NCBI RefSeq assembly: GCF_022807995.1
Contig: NZ_CP094351.1
Location: 2,635,001 to 2,699,000 of the forward strand
DNA: 64,000 bases
Direction: 5' to 3'
DNA from: Pseudomonas orientalis
GTDB lineage: Bacteria > Pseudomonadota > Gammaproteobacteria > Pseudomonadales > Pseudomonadaceae
Position 1 is the stretch's first letter, and the number at the start of each line of letters is the position of its first letter. Below the pieces are notes generated by a model. That model worked only from the letters and a program-made list of their open reading frames with translations, was not told the origin of the DNA and did not search any database. Positions 45,901 through 53,262 of this stretch are shown piece by piece. A program made the translations under genes and the position numbers.

Positions 45901-47837
45901 ATCAGGGTTTCGATCACCTTGACCGGGTCCTGCAATGCCTGGTCGGCAACACTCAGGTTTGTGCCAAGATTTTCTAGGACGCCGCGCTTCGGGATCGCCT
46001 GCGGCAAATCCGCAGCGCTATGGCTGTATTCGACGGCAGCCAGGCGCAGCGTGTTCTGTTGATCGATATCCAGGGGGATCGGCCAGGACAAGCCCCCTGC
46101 AAAGTTGCCAAAGGGGTGTCGTTGCGCCCGGGCTTTCGCAGTTTGCGCCAGGGCCAGGAGGTCGTCCGCGGTTTTGGGCAAAGGCAAGCCGGTCTCGCTG
46201 ATGAACGCTTCAAGGGTTACGGACTTGCCAGGTGCGCGTACGTAGGTTTGATAATGGGCGGACTGCGGCGCAATGTTCATCGGCATTTTTTTCAGCATGG
46301 CCGACACGTCTCGCTCCGTGGGAGTGTCCGGCAAGGTTTGCGCGGCCTCGTTGAGTTTTTGCGCCAGGTAGCGCCAGTTTTCCTGGTCGCCGAGGCGTTG
46401 ATCCAGCGCCTGGCGAGCATCGATAGCGTCTGCTCGACTGTCCAGCCACTGCGCGCGCGTCAGCAAGACGTTGTTACCGTCGAAATGCGCTCCCAGGTCA
46501 GCCGCTTCGTGCAGGCCCGCTTCAGTCAACAGGTGTCGCCAAGGGTCTACCAGCAGCGGTTCCGGTTCTTCGGATTCATAAAGCGCTCGCAGTTGATCGC
46601 TCACCTGTTGTCGCTGGCGCTCCAGCAACTGCGGCATACCGGCGGCAACGACGTCGCCCGCAACCGGGGCGAGGTTCTGGTTCAGTTGATTTTTCCAGTC
46701 ACCTTTCAGCCCTTGCTGAACCGCTATCGGCAGGCTCTGCAGTAATTGCTCGGCGGCATCGGGGACCTCGCTGATCCGTTGACGCAACGCCGCCAGTGCC
46801 TTGCCCGGGCTGTCGAATGTTTCGTAGCCATCGCGGGGGGTATAAAGCACTGTCAGTCCCTGCTGTTGGGCAGGTAGCAGCGTGCGGTCGGTTTGCACGT
46901 TATTGAAGGGGCGTGTCGCCGACGAGCCATCGCTGCTGGTGATCAGGAAGGCGCCCGCCAGCAGACTGCCGTCGGGGCTTGGTGTGTCCAGCTTGAGTGG
47001 ATAGACACCGGGCCTTTCAGCGTCTTTCATCGCGCTTTCACGAGCCGCCAGGGTCGGATACTCAAGGGCCTTGTCGATCAAGGTTTTGGCGGCAGGCGTC
47101 AACGCGCCGTCTTCCACTCCCAGGGCGGCCAGCGTGGCTAGCATCTCCCGATGCAGATTCAGCAGCACGGTTTGGGGTGACTCAGGATTGGGTTCGCCCG
47201 TGCGTGGCTCGGTCCAGAATCGGGTAAGACTCAGGGGCAGTTCTTTTTCGATGGCCTGTGCCATTGACAGGAGTGTGTCGTGGGTACGCAATTCCCGGCT
47301 GCTTTCGCTGGGCGAGGTGCTGGTGTAGAAGCCGACTTCGGCGGCGGCATCACGTGCCGAAGCCTCCCCGTCGGCCTGCGTCTTGAGCTTGCGCAACGCG
47401 TTGAATAACGCCTCAGTGATGCACTCCCCCGAGATCAGTGTGCGCTGCCCCTGTTCATCGGTGTCATAGCGATGCACATACACTGACGAGGCATCCACAG
47501 GCGGTGTGGTGCCGAAGCTGCGGGCGAGTTGCTGTTTGATGACACTGTGCAGCGTCGGCTGGCGCAACAGCAGGGCCTGGAGCGTCTCATTGAGTGCCTG
47601 GTATTGATTGAGCAGCAGGCGTTGATCGGTAATGTGCAGGCCCTTGATCAGGTCGGAACGCGTCGCGCTGACCGGCGTAACAGGCTGCACCTCAGGAATG
47701 GATGTGGTTGGGGTCGACTCTGCCAGCGGTCGGGTGTAGGAAGTAAACGCGGTTTCATCGGTGCGAACGTCCCGGCGCAGACGAGGGGAGGTGATACCTG
47801 TGATCAAGTGAGTGATTCCAATGATATTGGCCCACAC
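42930..47837 (-). CDS. Large toxin-like protein with C-terminal TIKI/ChaN-like domain
   Basis: A 1635-residue protein of the group annotated in Pseudomonas as membrane-targeted-effector or dermonecrotic-toxin-like (DUF6543-type). The long N-terminal and middle regions are helical, with no signal peptide. A small hydrophobic stretch at about 1190-1240 (VTLDIFGLVTAGAGMAARIG) could enter membranes. The C-terminal 213 residues look like the TIKI/EreA/ChaN superfamily that includes the C2 domain of Pasteurella multocida toxin: GESH (Glu1441, His1443), YFEGL (Glu1470) and GHSHMN (His1570, His1572). The start is uncertain: GTG 47837 is the furthest upstream, and a TTG lies 27 bp in. No secretion or immunity gene is adjacent. 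Function as a host- or competitor-targeting toxin is inference. Confidence 0.8.
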   Translation of the reverse strand: MWANIIGITHLITGITSPRLRRDVRTDETAFTSYTRPLAESTPTTSIPEVQPVTPVSATRSDLIKGLHITDQRLLLNQYQALNETLQALLLRQPTLHSVIKQQLARSFGTTPPVDASSVYVHRYDTDEQGQRTLISGECITEALFNALRKLKTQADGEASARDAAAEVGFYTSTSPSESSRELRTHDTLLSMAQAIEKELPLSLTRFWTEPRTGEPNPESPQTVLLNLHREMLATLAALGVEDGALTPAAKTLIDKALEYPTLAARESAMKDAERPGVYPLKLDTPSPDGSLLAGAFLITSSDGSSATRPFNNVQTDRTLLPAQQQGLTVLYTPRDGYETFDSPGKALAALRQRISEVPDAAEQLLQSLPIAVQQGLKGDWKNQLNQNLAPVAGDVVAAGMPQLLERQRQQVSDQLRALYESEEPEPLLVDPWRHLLTEAGLHEAADLGAHFDGNNVLLTRAQWLDSRADAIDARQALDQRLGDQENWRYLAQKLNEAAQTLPDTPTERDVSAMLKKMPMNIAPQSAHYQTYVRAPGKSVTLEAFISETGLPLPKTADDLLALAQTAKARAQRHPFGNFAGGLSWPIPLDIDQQNTLRLAAVEYSHSAADLPQAIPKRGVLENLGTNLSVADQALQDPVKVIETLISSREGQALGRALQTKMDGIPTKSSANDYALAAIQLLLDPESLTAPQRNHVAGYDLANKRHWGKPLSSIADSLRQHLIDTGRESPEFAHAAAHLLLRRTAPQLLVKNIPDSVVYGSTAWANLCIAVAAIEAKTPGRTATMSFAEVMITADTAGAASASAQAAVMLDWGVANNILPAQDDALYQPDDLTKAQALFKAQLDKSIEASSLIGGSFPSRKQMALDLLLKTFGPGIDFELKMLSRYNGDMPGAPRSLVEIAMQEQVMDGRWILTRTNTGVNLDAVIAFTKGPQFNIQRAFEDAFTTALNNHKTVKKNAIINALTNLPPEDRKNLTQGKLNYFQEKSYKVGMIPFEGDSLFHTSPTVLVTAQNKGQTTTYQVDTVNGVIKSLGSRKTPAAPLKFSNEIIKEEPFYPDRERVKVVDGGQSALASIPLNSVRVSWFDLDGLKESALDREQPSTAPQPYMFLNPRTHHIADSVLKALDLDNPAIKQAAAGTTTLERNHERLTNIKEFVLNLIPLRSAIVNAMDGNYGEAISDVTLDIFGLVTAGAGMAARIGKVLGAAGSATSKALKASKIMVPVLLKELNPLNGVGDLLKGAGKLTYQSAEAVAGAIGSPKGNASREALISAASRYESAATGTFKVGEQTVQGAAIKHNGKWYAFDEMTRTPYGPPKAFDPQHTFSPQSPKPTDTHAPRERSKQRPRPYDINGRVAAKPAGTPVPAGDYVKETKGKLVASHFKRDSAIKEEVMAKFDKEMNEHYDLLDKTGIAPRTIPAVDDIESVPNLFEKAFKVSQGVVLGESHDQMASFKLLYQQVETLKRQGVKKVYFEGLIDMPQGLVPDGIHEVGRSGKLRTEPSFEQLKRKLEENGISVLPIDHYYLTRHKDTRTRLRAGDPGYDSVGRLKQMNYFASQTILANSPDEKWVALVGHSHMNTCEGVPGLAELTKSISIGVFDNPSVRVPYGLKGNDPDRFPNPQTPLRPDDLPGDLQIYVGK

Positions 47838-48031
47838 GTCCTGATGATAATTCTTGGGATGAATCTTCCTTGGTTGGGCTGCGGATTGTTGGGGCGATAA
47901 CGTCGGAAGGTTCCGAATACGCCCTCTGGAAGGTTATTAACGAATATGTAGCGTCGGTACGGCAAGCACGGGCTTGCCGCACGCGTCGTGCTCGGCGGGT
48001 GGGGTCGCTGTGACGCTAAATCGGCAGGGCA

Positions 48032-48163
48032 TCAGCGGCGTTCGTAACCTCGGCCACCCTCATCGTGGTGATCATGCCAGCCGCCGCCACGCGGGAAGAA
48101 GAAACAACCGCCCAGGCCCAGCATGAGCATCAAGGGAATCAGCAGGATCAATCGTCGAAGCAT
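48032..48163 (-). CDS. Small lipoprotein
   Basis: A 43-residue protein. MLRRLILLIPLMLMLGLGGC is a lipoprotein signal peptide with lipobox LGGC, leaving a mature peptide of about 24 residues rich in Gly, His and Arg (GGGWHDHHDEGGRGYERR). GGAG lies nine bases before ATG 48163. The His/Asp cluster could bind metal; the function is unknown. Confidence 0.7.
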   Translation of the reverse strand: MLRRLILLIPLMLMLGLGGCFFFPRGGGWHDHHDEGGRGYERR

Positions 48164-48337
48164 TTCACAATTCTCCAAGGGGGCTTCACAGAGGCTGTCA
48201 GGCGCAGGACAAGCCAAAACTTTTCATGGCCTGTAACATAAGACTCCGCCGACCCCGTGCCATCCCCGCGATCGGGTATGTGCTTGGCATGCACGGCGAT
48301 ACACAGTGGATACACTCTTCAGGTTCAGGAACCCGTC

Positions 48338-48532
48338 ATGACCCAAAAGCAACGTTTGAAATACTCGATTCTGATCGCCCTGGCCGTGCTTGCCTCGATG
48401 TTCGGCCTGTCCTATCTGCAGAACATTGGCGCCATCAGCGAGAAGACCTTCCAGTACCTGGCCATTGCGATTGCCGTTGTCGTCGTGGTGATCAACGGCA
48501 TCATGCGGCGCAAGGTCAAGCCCAACTTCTGA
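48338..48532 (+). CDS. Small two-helix membrane protein
   Basis: A 64-residue protein with two membrane helices (KYSILIALAVLASMFGLSYL and TFQYLAIAIAVVVVVINGIM) and a short basic C-terminus (RRKVKPNF). ATG 48338 follows a weak CAGGA. It is convergent with the Fur-like gene. Family and function are not recognised. Confidence 0.65.
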   Translation: MTQKQRLKYSILIALAVLASMFGLSYLQNIGAISEKTFQYLAIAIAVVVVVINGIMRRKVKPNF

Positions 48533-48542
48533 CGGACGTTAT

Positions 48543-48923
48543 TCAGGCACGACTGGCGAGGACCTTGGCAGCCTCTTCATGGAGGCTGTAGCTCTTGTCG
48601 GCATTGAGGGTGATGACGCCCTCGCTGCACAGGCGTTTGAGCACCTCGCGCACACTGAGAAACGACAACGGGATGCCCAGCTCCAGTAGATGGCTGTGCA
48701 CACCGCGCACGCCGAGGGTGCGCTGGTTGTCGGCAGCGGTGAGCAGGGCGTCGATGACCTTCAGCCGAATCAGGCTGGTGCGCAGACCGAAACACTTGAG
48801 CAAATGGCGTATGCGCTGGTTGCCCTGCTGTTCGGGCGTTTTGCCGAACCCTTGTGAGCCAGCGCCGAAACCGGCTTCGGCGGTGGGGGAGTGTCCATCC
48901 GTGGGCGCTTGTGGGTTGTACAT
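48543..48923 (-). CDS. Fur-like winged-helix regulator without metal domain
   Basis: A 126-residue protein. Residues 38-110 (HLLKCFGLRTSLIRLKVIDA, LGVRGVHSHLLELG, SFLSVREVLKRLCSEGVI) resemble the DNA-binding half of Fur-family proteins. The C-terminal His-rich dimerisation and metal-binding domain is missing. The N-terminal 35 residues are Gly/Pro-rich and probably disordered. It may bind DNA without metal control. Its targets are unknown. Confidence 0.65.
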   Translation of the reverse strand: MYNPQAPTDGHSPTAEAGFGAGSQGFGKTPEQQGNQRIRHLLKCFGLRTSLIRLKVIDALLTAADNQRTLGVRGVHSHLLELGIPLSFLSVREVLKRLCSEGVITLNADKSYSLHEEAAKVLASRA

Positions 48924-49079
48924 GCAAAAACTCCTTATCAGAGCCTGATCAGGAAAATGACGGTGCTCTTATTCAATAAGACGAACGAACGAGCAAAATC
49001 ATGAAGTGCCGGATGTAGAAAATTTGTCGGTATCGGGTTTGTCACACTCAGCACGCCCGGAATAAACCGGGCGCGCGGC

Positions 49080-49103
49080 TAAATTATTCCCGTCGGGTTG
49101 CGT
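49080..49103 (+). promoter_or_regulatory. PvdS-type iron-starvation promoter of pvdQ
   Basis: TAAAT (49080-49084), exactly 16 bases, then CGT (49101-49103): a full match to the iron-starvation box TAAAT-N16/17-CGT recognised by the ECF sigma factor PvdS. Transcription would start near 49112, which rules out the furthest upstream pvdQ start codons. Confidence 0.8.
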
Positions 49104-49160
49104 CCTTACGGTGGGGCAGTTGTCCCTATCGAGGGGTGTTCAATTGACTGTGGGGTCGGC

Positions 49161-51440
49161 GTGATTATTTCCAATGGGTTGTCCAGGGTATGCGTGGCAG
49201 GGCTGTTGCTGGGGTTGAGCCTGGCGGCATCGGCGCGCGAGCAGGTGGCGCAGGCGTCGGCGGAGATTCGGCGTACCACTTATGGCGTGCCGCATATCCG
49301 TGCCAACGACGAACGCAGCCTGGGTTTCGGCATCGGCTACGCCTATGCCCAGGACAATTTGTGCCTGCTGGCCAATGAAATCGTTACCGTGAACGGCCAG
49401 CGCTCGAAGTTCTTCGGTCCCGAGCAGGCCACCCTGGAAGAGCGCAACAACCTCGCCAGCGATGTGTTCTTTACCTGGCTGAACACACCGAGCGAGGTCG
49501 AGGCATTCTGGCGCGCGCAAACGCCGCAGATCCGCCAGCGTATCGAAGGCTATGTGGCAGGCTTCAACCGCTATCTGAAAGAGCAGGGCGCGCCGGCACA
49601 GTGTCAGGCCGCATGGGTGCGTCCGCTGGTCAAGGAAGACCTGGTCAAGCTGACTCGCAGGCTGCTGGTGGAAGGTGGCGTCGGTCAATTCGCCGAAGCG
49701 TTGGTGGGCGCGACGCCTGCGCAAGCTACCGCCGCTGTGCAACCAGGTGCCAAGGCGTTCGAACTGGCTGCGGCGCATCAACAGCGCTTCAGCCTTGATC
49801 GGGGCAGCAACGCGGTGGCAGTCGGCCGCGATCGCTCCTTCAATGGACGCGGCGTGCTGCTGGCCAACCCGCATTTCCCGTGGGTGGGCGGCATGCGTTT
49901 CTACGAGATGCACCTGACCATTCCCGGCCAGCTGGATGTGATGGGTGCGGCGCTGCCGGGCTTGCCGGTGGTGAATATCGGCTTCAACCAGCACGTGGCG
50001 TGGACGCATACGGTGGACACCTCCAAGCATTTCACCCTGTATCGCCTGACCCTCGACCCCAAGGACTCGACCCGTTACCTGCTCGACGGCAAGTCGCTGC
50101 CCCTGGATAAAAACACGTTGACCGTTCAGGTCAAACAGGCCGACGGCAGCCTCAAGAACGTTACCCATGACGTCTATAGCTCGCAATTCGGGCCCGTGGT
50201 GCAATGGCCCGGCAAGCTGGACTGGGACAACCACTACGCCTACAGCCTGCGCGACGCCAACCTCGGCAACGACCGCGTGCTGCAACAGTGGTACGCCATG
50301 AACCGCGCGGGCAGCCTCGAGGCGCTGCAAAGCTCGGTGCACACCCTGCAAGGCATCCCGTGGGTCAACACCCTGGCCGCCGATGACCAGGGCCAAAGCC
50401 TGTACATGAACCTGTCGGTGGTGCCCAATGTGACTGCCGCCAAGCTCGCGCAATGCAGCGACCCGCGCGCCGGCCTGCAAATGATCATGCTCGACGGCAG
50501 CCGCAGCGCCTGCGCCTGGGATATCGACCCTCAAGCTGCGCAAGCGGGGATCTTCCCGGCCGCCCAGCTGCCGCAACTGCAACGCAGCGACTATGTGCAG
50601 CACTCCAACGATTCGGCCTGGATGGCCAACCCCAAGGCGCCGCTTACCGGGTTCTCCCCGGTGATCAGCCAAGACAACATCGGCCTCGGGGCCCGTGCGC
50701 GTTTTGCCCTGCAACGCCTGCAATCCCTGGAGAAACAACCGATCACCGTCAGCGCCCTGCAAAACATGGTCATGGACAACGAGGTGTACCTGGCAAGCCA
50801 AGTCATGCCTGACCTGCTGGCATTCTGCGCCGAGCACCTGGGCAACGATGCCGCCGCGCTCCAGCCGCTGTGCAACAGCCTGAAAACCTGGGACCAACGC
50901 GCCAACCTCGACAGCGGCCTGGGCCTGGTGCACTTCATCAACCTGGTGGAACACCTGCAGCAGATGCCCGATGCCTGGCGCGTCGCCTTCGACCCGGCCC
51001 ACCCACTGACCACCCCGAGCGGCCTGGCCATCGACCGCGCGCCCGTGGCCAAAGCCCTGCGCGAAGCAATGCTTGCTTCCAGCGCCGCCGTGGACAAGCT
51101 CGGCCTGACGCGCTGGGGCGACATCCAGGTCTCCGGCCAAACCCCCATCCATGGCGGCCCGCAAGAACTAGGCATCTACAACGCCATGCAAACTGTGCCC
51201 CGCGCCGACGGCAAACGCGAAGTCGTCAGCGGCACCAGCTATTTGCAAATCGTCACCTTCGACGACAAAGGCCCCCAGGCGGTAGGCGTACTGGCGTTCT
51301 CCGAATCCAGCAACCCTGACTCAAAATACGCCGTGGACCAGACCCAGGCCTTCTCCGAGAAACAGTTACGCCCACTGCCCTTCACCGAAGCCCAGATCAA
51401 GGCCGACCCGCAGTACCAGACGCAACGGGTGAAGGAGTAG
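49161..51440 (+). CDS. pvdQ: Acyl-homoserine-lactone/pyoverdine acylase PvdQ
   Basis: A 759-residue Ntn-hydrolase precursor of the penicillin acylase family. GTG 49161 starts a signal peptide ending near LAASA. Autocleavage before Ser216 (RGSNAVAVG) gives the alpha and beta chains; counting from that Ser, His23-beta falls in LLANPHFPW, as in P. aeruginosa PvdQ. Other matching segments are LTIPGQLDVMGAALPGLPVV, NIGFNQHVAWTHTVDTSKHF and LQGIPWVNTLAADDQG. PvdQ removes the fatty acyl chain from the pyoverdine precursor in the periplasm and can cleave long-chain AHL signals. The PvdS promoter upstream supports the pyoverdine role. Confidence 0.9.
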   Translation: MIISNGLSRVCVAGLLLGLSLAASAREQVAQASAEIRRTTYGVPHIRANDERSLGFGIGYAYAQDNLCLLANEIVTVNGQRSKFFGPEQATLEERNNLASDVFFTWLNTPSEVEAFWRAQTPQIRQRIEGYVAGFNRYLKEQGAPAQCQAAWVRPLVKEDLVKLTRRLLVEGGVGQFAEALVGATPAQATAAVQPGAKAFELAAAHQQRFSLDRGSNAVAVGRDRSFNGRGVLLANPHFPWVGGMRFYEMHLTIPGQLDVMGAALPGLPVVNIGFNQHVAWTHTVDTSKHFTLYRLTLDPKDSTRYLLDGKSLPLDKNTLTVQVKQADGSLKNVTHDVYSSQFGPVVQWPGKLDWDNHYAYSLRDANLGNDRVLQQWYAMNRAGSLEALQSSVHTLQGIPWVNTLAADDQGQSLYMNLSVVPNVTAAKLAQCSDPRAGLQMIMLDGSRSACAWDIDPQAAQAGIFPAAQLPQLQRSDYVQHSNDSAWMANPKAPLTGFSPVISQDNIGLGARARFALQRLQSLEKQPITVSALQNMVMDNEVYLASQVMPDLLAFCAEHLGNDAAALQPLCNSLKTWDQRANLDSGLGLVHFINLVEHLQQMPDAWRVAFDPAHPLTTPSGLAIDRAPVAKALREAMLASSAAVDKLGLTRWGDIQVSGQTPIHGGPQELGIYNAMQTVPRADGKREVVSGTSYLQIVTFDDKGPQAVGVLAFSESSNPDSKYAVDQTQAFSEKQLRPLPFTEAQIKADPQYQTQRVKE

Positions 51441-51448
51441 GGCGGGCA

Positions 51449-51498
51449 CGCAACCCCTTGATGCCAATGCGAAATATTTTTGAAATCAAGGGGTTGCG
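51449..51498 (+). terminator. Long hairpin after pvdQ
   Basis: Perfect 14-bp arms CGCAACCCCTTGAT/ATCAAGGGGTTGCG, with a 22-base AT-rich loop, 9 bp past the pvdQ stop. It lacks a T-tract. The right arm overlaps the -35 element of the following tRNA promoter. Confidence 0.55.
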
Positions 51499-51529
51499 GG
51501 CAAAAGCAAATAAGTACATAATGGCGCCC
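51494..51529 (+). promoter_or_regulatory. Probable tRNA-Cys promoter
   Basis: TTGCGG (51494-51499), a 17-base spacer and CATAAT (51517-51522), followed by a GC-rich discriminator GGCGCCC typical of stringently controlled stable-RNA promoters. A 130-nt leader with no gene (51530-51662) lies before the tRNA. Confidence 0.6.
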
Positions 51530-51662
51530 ATCGAACGCAATGAAGCATTAAAAACTTTAATGTATTCAATGAGTTAGGTAAGTTAGAGTAGAGGCGCGCT
51601 TCACAGAGCCCACTCAAGTTTGTATGCGATGAGTGCCGGCGACACAGGCATTGATCGTTTGA

Positions 51663-51736
51663 GGCCGAGTAGCAAAATGGTTATGCAGCGGATTGCAAAT
51701 CCGCCTACGCCGGTTCGATTCCGACCTCGGCCTCCA
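51663..51736 (+). tRNA. tRNA-Cys (GCA)
   Basis: A 74-nt tRNA with encoded CCA. The acceptor stem is GGCCGAG/CTCGGCC, discriminator T; the anticodon arm is GCGGA-TTGCAAA-TCCGC with anticodon GCA; the T arm is CCGGTTCGATTCCGA-like. It stands alone here. Confidence 0.95.
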
Positions 51737-51743
51737 CTCTTGA

Positions 51744-51776
51744 AAACCCCGTAGATTAGCGTCTACGGGGTTTTTT
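51744..51776 (+). terminator. Rho-independent terminator of tRNA-Cys
   Basis: Stem CCCCGTAGA/TCTACGGGG with a 6-base loop followed by six T, 10 bp after the tRNA. Confidence 0.92.
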
Positions 51777-51847
51777 ATTGCCTGTGAAAAAGTGAAAACT
51801 CATCTGCTCAAGGGGCAGGACTCAGATCAGTCAAGTGCACAGCCGTC

Positions 51848-51948
51848 TGTAGGAGCGAGCTTGCTCGCGAAAAACGTCAACGATAATGCGTGCTTCCTGA
51901 ATGAACGCGGTGCCTGTGAGTTTTTCGCGAGCAAGCTCGCTCCTACAA
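51848..51948. repeat. REP doublet, inverted partner of 37994-38096
   Basis: The same 100-bp two-armed REP unit as at 37994, in the opposite orientation. Another single REP hairpin (cgggggcaagccccc) follows near 52010. Nothing else is seen in 51777-52126. Confidence 0.8.
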
Positions 51949-52126
51949 TTAGGGTTTGGCCTCGATAGCGGTGGGTCAGAAATGCCTATATTGACTGACA
52001 CGCCGCTATCGGGGGCAAGCCCCCTCCCACATGGGATCACCATTCGTCTATCAACCGGCACTCTGCCTGCCATGGCGTTTCTGAATATCAAGCGCGGATA
52101 TCCCGGGCGTATGACGGAGAGCCAGC

Positions 52127-52324
52127 ATGCACATCAACGAGAATGCCCCAGGTAACCTGTCCCAGCAGGCAGTCACTCGTAGCACCGATAACGAAACAGG
52201 CCACGATCCGAAGCGTGATGAGGACAATATTCCACTGCCGCCGGACGACGAGGCGCCGCTGGAGGAGGATATGTCGGATGTGGATGCGGCCGATTCGGTG
52301 GCGAGTGAGCATCCGGATAACTAG
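52127..52324 (+). CDS. Small acidic hypothetical protein
   Basis: A 65-residue, strongly acidic, probably disordered protein (KRDEDNIPLPPDDEAPLEED). GGAGAG lies about eight bases before ATG 52127 and a good terminator follows the stop. No family is recognised. Confidence 0.65.
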   Translation: MHINENAPGNLSQQAVTRSTDNETGHDPKRDEDNIPLPPDDEAPLEEDMSDVDAADSVASEHPDN

Positions 52325-52343
52325 TGATTGATTCAAGCTAATG

Positions 52344-52371
52344 AACCCGGCCTGGCGCCGGGTTTTTTTTT
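52344..52371 (+). terminator. Rho-independent terminator
   Basis: GC-rich stem CCCGGC/GCCGGG followed by nine T, 20 bp past the small acidic protein gene. Confidence 0.9.
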
Positions 52372-52497
52372 GCGGTGCAAAATGACCCGGCCAGCGATTT
52401 CTCCCATCCCGAATCAGTAGTTTTCGACGAATGACACGTCTAGATCAAGGGTTCCGGCCCGGTAAGGGTTGTCACCAGCGCTTGTGCCGACTACCCT

Positions 52498-52551
52498 GAA
52501 ATTGTTTGTATTGTTACAAACAATTTCGGTGTGACTGTTTTCCGGTCACAC
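52498..52551 (+). promoter_or_regulatory. Two tandem perfect palindromes upstream of a small membrane protein gene
   Basis: First: 13-bp arms GAAATTGTTTGTA/TACAAACAATTTC with a 4-base gap (52498-52527). Second, 1 bp later: GTGTGAC/GTCACAC with a 9-base gap (52529-52551). They lie 24-77 bp before ATG 52575. The first looks like a dimeric repressor operator, the second like an mRNA hairpin or second operator. The binding factor is unknown. Confidence 0.6.
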
Positions 52552-52574
52552 GGCTTCAGGATGAGGAACGAAAA

Positions 52575-52742
52575 ATGTTTGCACACGAAGGTACTGCGCT
52601 AGAGCTTTTAACCCTGGTTTTCGGCGTAACGGCTCTGCTTCTGGTGATCTGGTTTGTCCACCACCAATACGAACTCAGGGCGCGAAAGCGTGTAAAAAAA
52701 CAACATGCTGATGGAGGCCAGCATTCAGCGCAACACCGCTGA
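52575..52742 (+). CDS. Small single-helix membrane protein
   Basis: A 55-residue protein with one membrane helix (ELLTLVFGVTALLLVIWFVH) and a basic, His-rich cytosolic tail (RARKRVKKQHADGG). GAGGA lies nine bases before ATG 52575. Two strong palindromes upstream suggest tight control. No family is recognised. Confidence 0.65.
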   Translation: MFAHEGTALELLTLVFGVTALLLVIWFVHHQYELRARKRVKKQHADGGQHSAQHR

Positions 52743-52770
52743 TTGGCCCAATGCAGCGTTGCGGCTGGTC

Positions 52771-53019
52771 TCAGCCAGCCGCTTCAGAGCGATTGATTCG
52801 CTGCTCTTTGACTTCATTCGCGTAGTCTTCAAGGCGTTTCTGCTGCACGGCCAGCAGTTCGCATACTTTGATCAGCAGCGCCGCTTGATCATCCGCTTTG
52901 CCGTCGGCCGCCATGGCCGTCAGTTCAACCACCGACCAGCCGATCACTGCGCCGGCATCTTCAAGGTCGTAGAACAGTTCCTGCTGCGCAGTCCTGGGAC
53001 CGCCGAGATCGTCTATCAA
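52771..53019 (-). CDS. Small hypothetical protein, TTG start
   Basis: An 82-residue soluble helical protein (GWSVVELTAMAADGKADDQA, LLIKVCELLAVQQKRLEDYA). No ATG is available after the upstream in-frame stop; TTG 53019 has CAGGATGG seven bases upstream. It resembles small Pseudomonas proteins of the DUF6124/DUF3077 type only loosely, so I leave it unassigned. Confidence 0.55.
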   Translation of the reverse strand: MIDDLGGPRTAQQELFYDLEDAGAVIGWSVVELTAMAADGKADDQAALLIKVCELLAVQQKRLEDYANEVKEQRINRSEAAG

Positions 53020-53057
53020 GCGTCCATCCTGGTTACCCGGAGAAAATTACAGGCAAA

Positions 53058-53088
53058 GAAAAGCCCGCGATGGGGGAGCGGGCTAAAA
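53058..53088 (-). terminator. Rho-independent terminator (minus strand)
   Basis: Stem AGCCCGC/GCGGGCT followed on the minus strand by TTTTCTTTG. It would end a minus-strand transcript coming from 53100-53260. Confidence 0.7.
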
Positions 53089-53115
53089 GGTGTTCATGTA
53101 GGAGCTGGGATAACT

Positions 53116-53262
53116 TTAGGCGTCCGTCTGTGAAAGCTTCGTGAAACCCATGTCGTCAAAGTGTATTCCTCGATCCAGTGCCAGCTGTATGGGGCGATAG
53201 GTCGCGCAACCCTCTACTGTCGCAGGCACATCACCTTCGTCTGGATGCCGCGCCATGTTCAT
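53116..53262 (-). CDS. Possible small ORF ahead of a terminator
   Basis: A 48-codon frame starting at ATG 53262 (MNMARHPDEGDVPATVEGCA) and ending at 53116, 28 bp before a minus-strand terminator. It overlaps the start of the divergent LysE gene by a few bases. Coding support is weak; only the terminator suggests a transcript. Confidence 0.25.
   Translation of the reverse strand: MNMARHPDEGDVPATVEGCATYRPIQLALDRGIHFDDMGFTKLSQTDA

Noticed and set aside
49140-51164. Long minus-strand open frame across pvdQ
   Set aside because: Antisense shadow; the plus strand encodes PvdQ with its active-site residues in register and a matching promoter.
51663-51736. tRNA-Cys as the attachment site of an integrative element
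   Set aside because: No integrase gene and no duplicated tRNA 3' end are visible on either side; the neighbours look like core genes.
37994-51948. REP doublets at 38.0 and 51.9 kb as ends of a mobile element
   Set aside because: They are ordinary Pseudomonas two-armed REPs; no transposase or target duplication goes with them, and other doublets of the same kind occur in the window.
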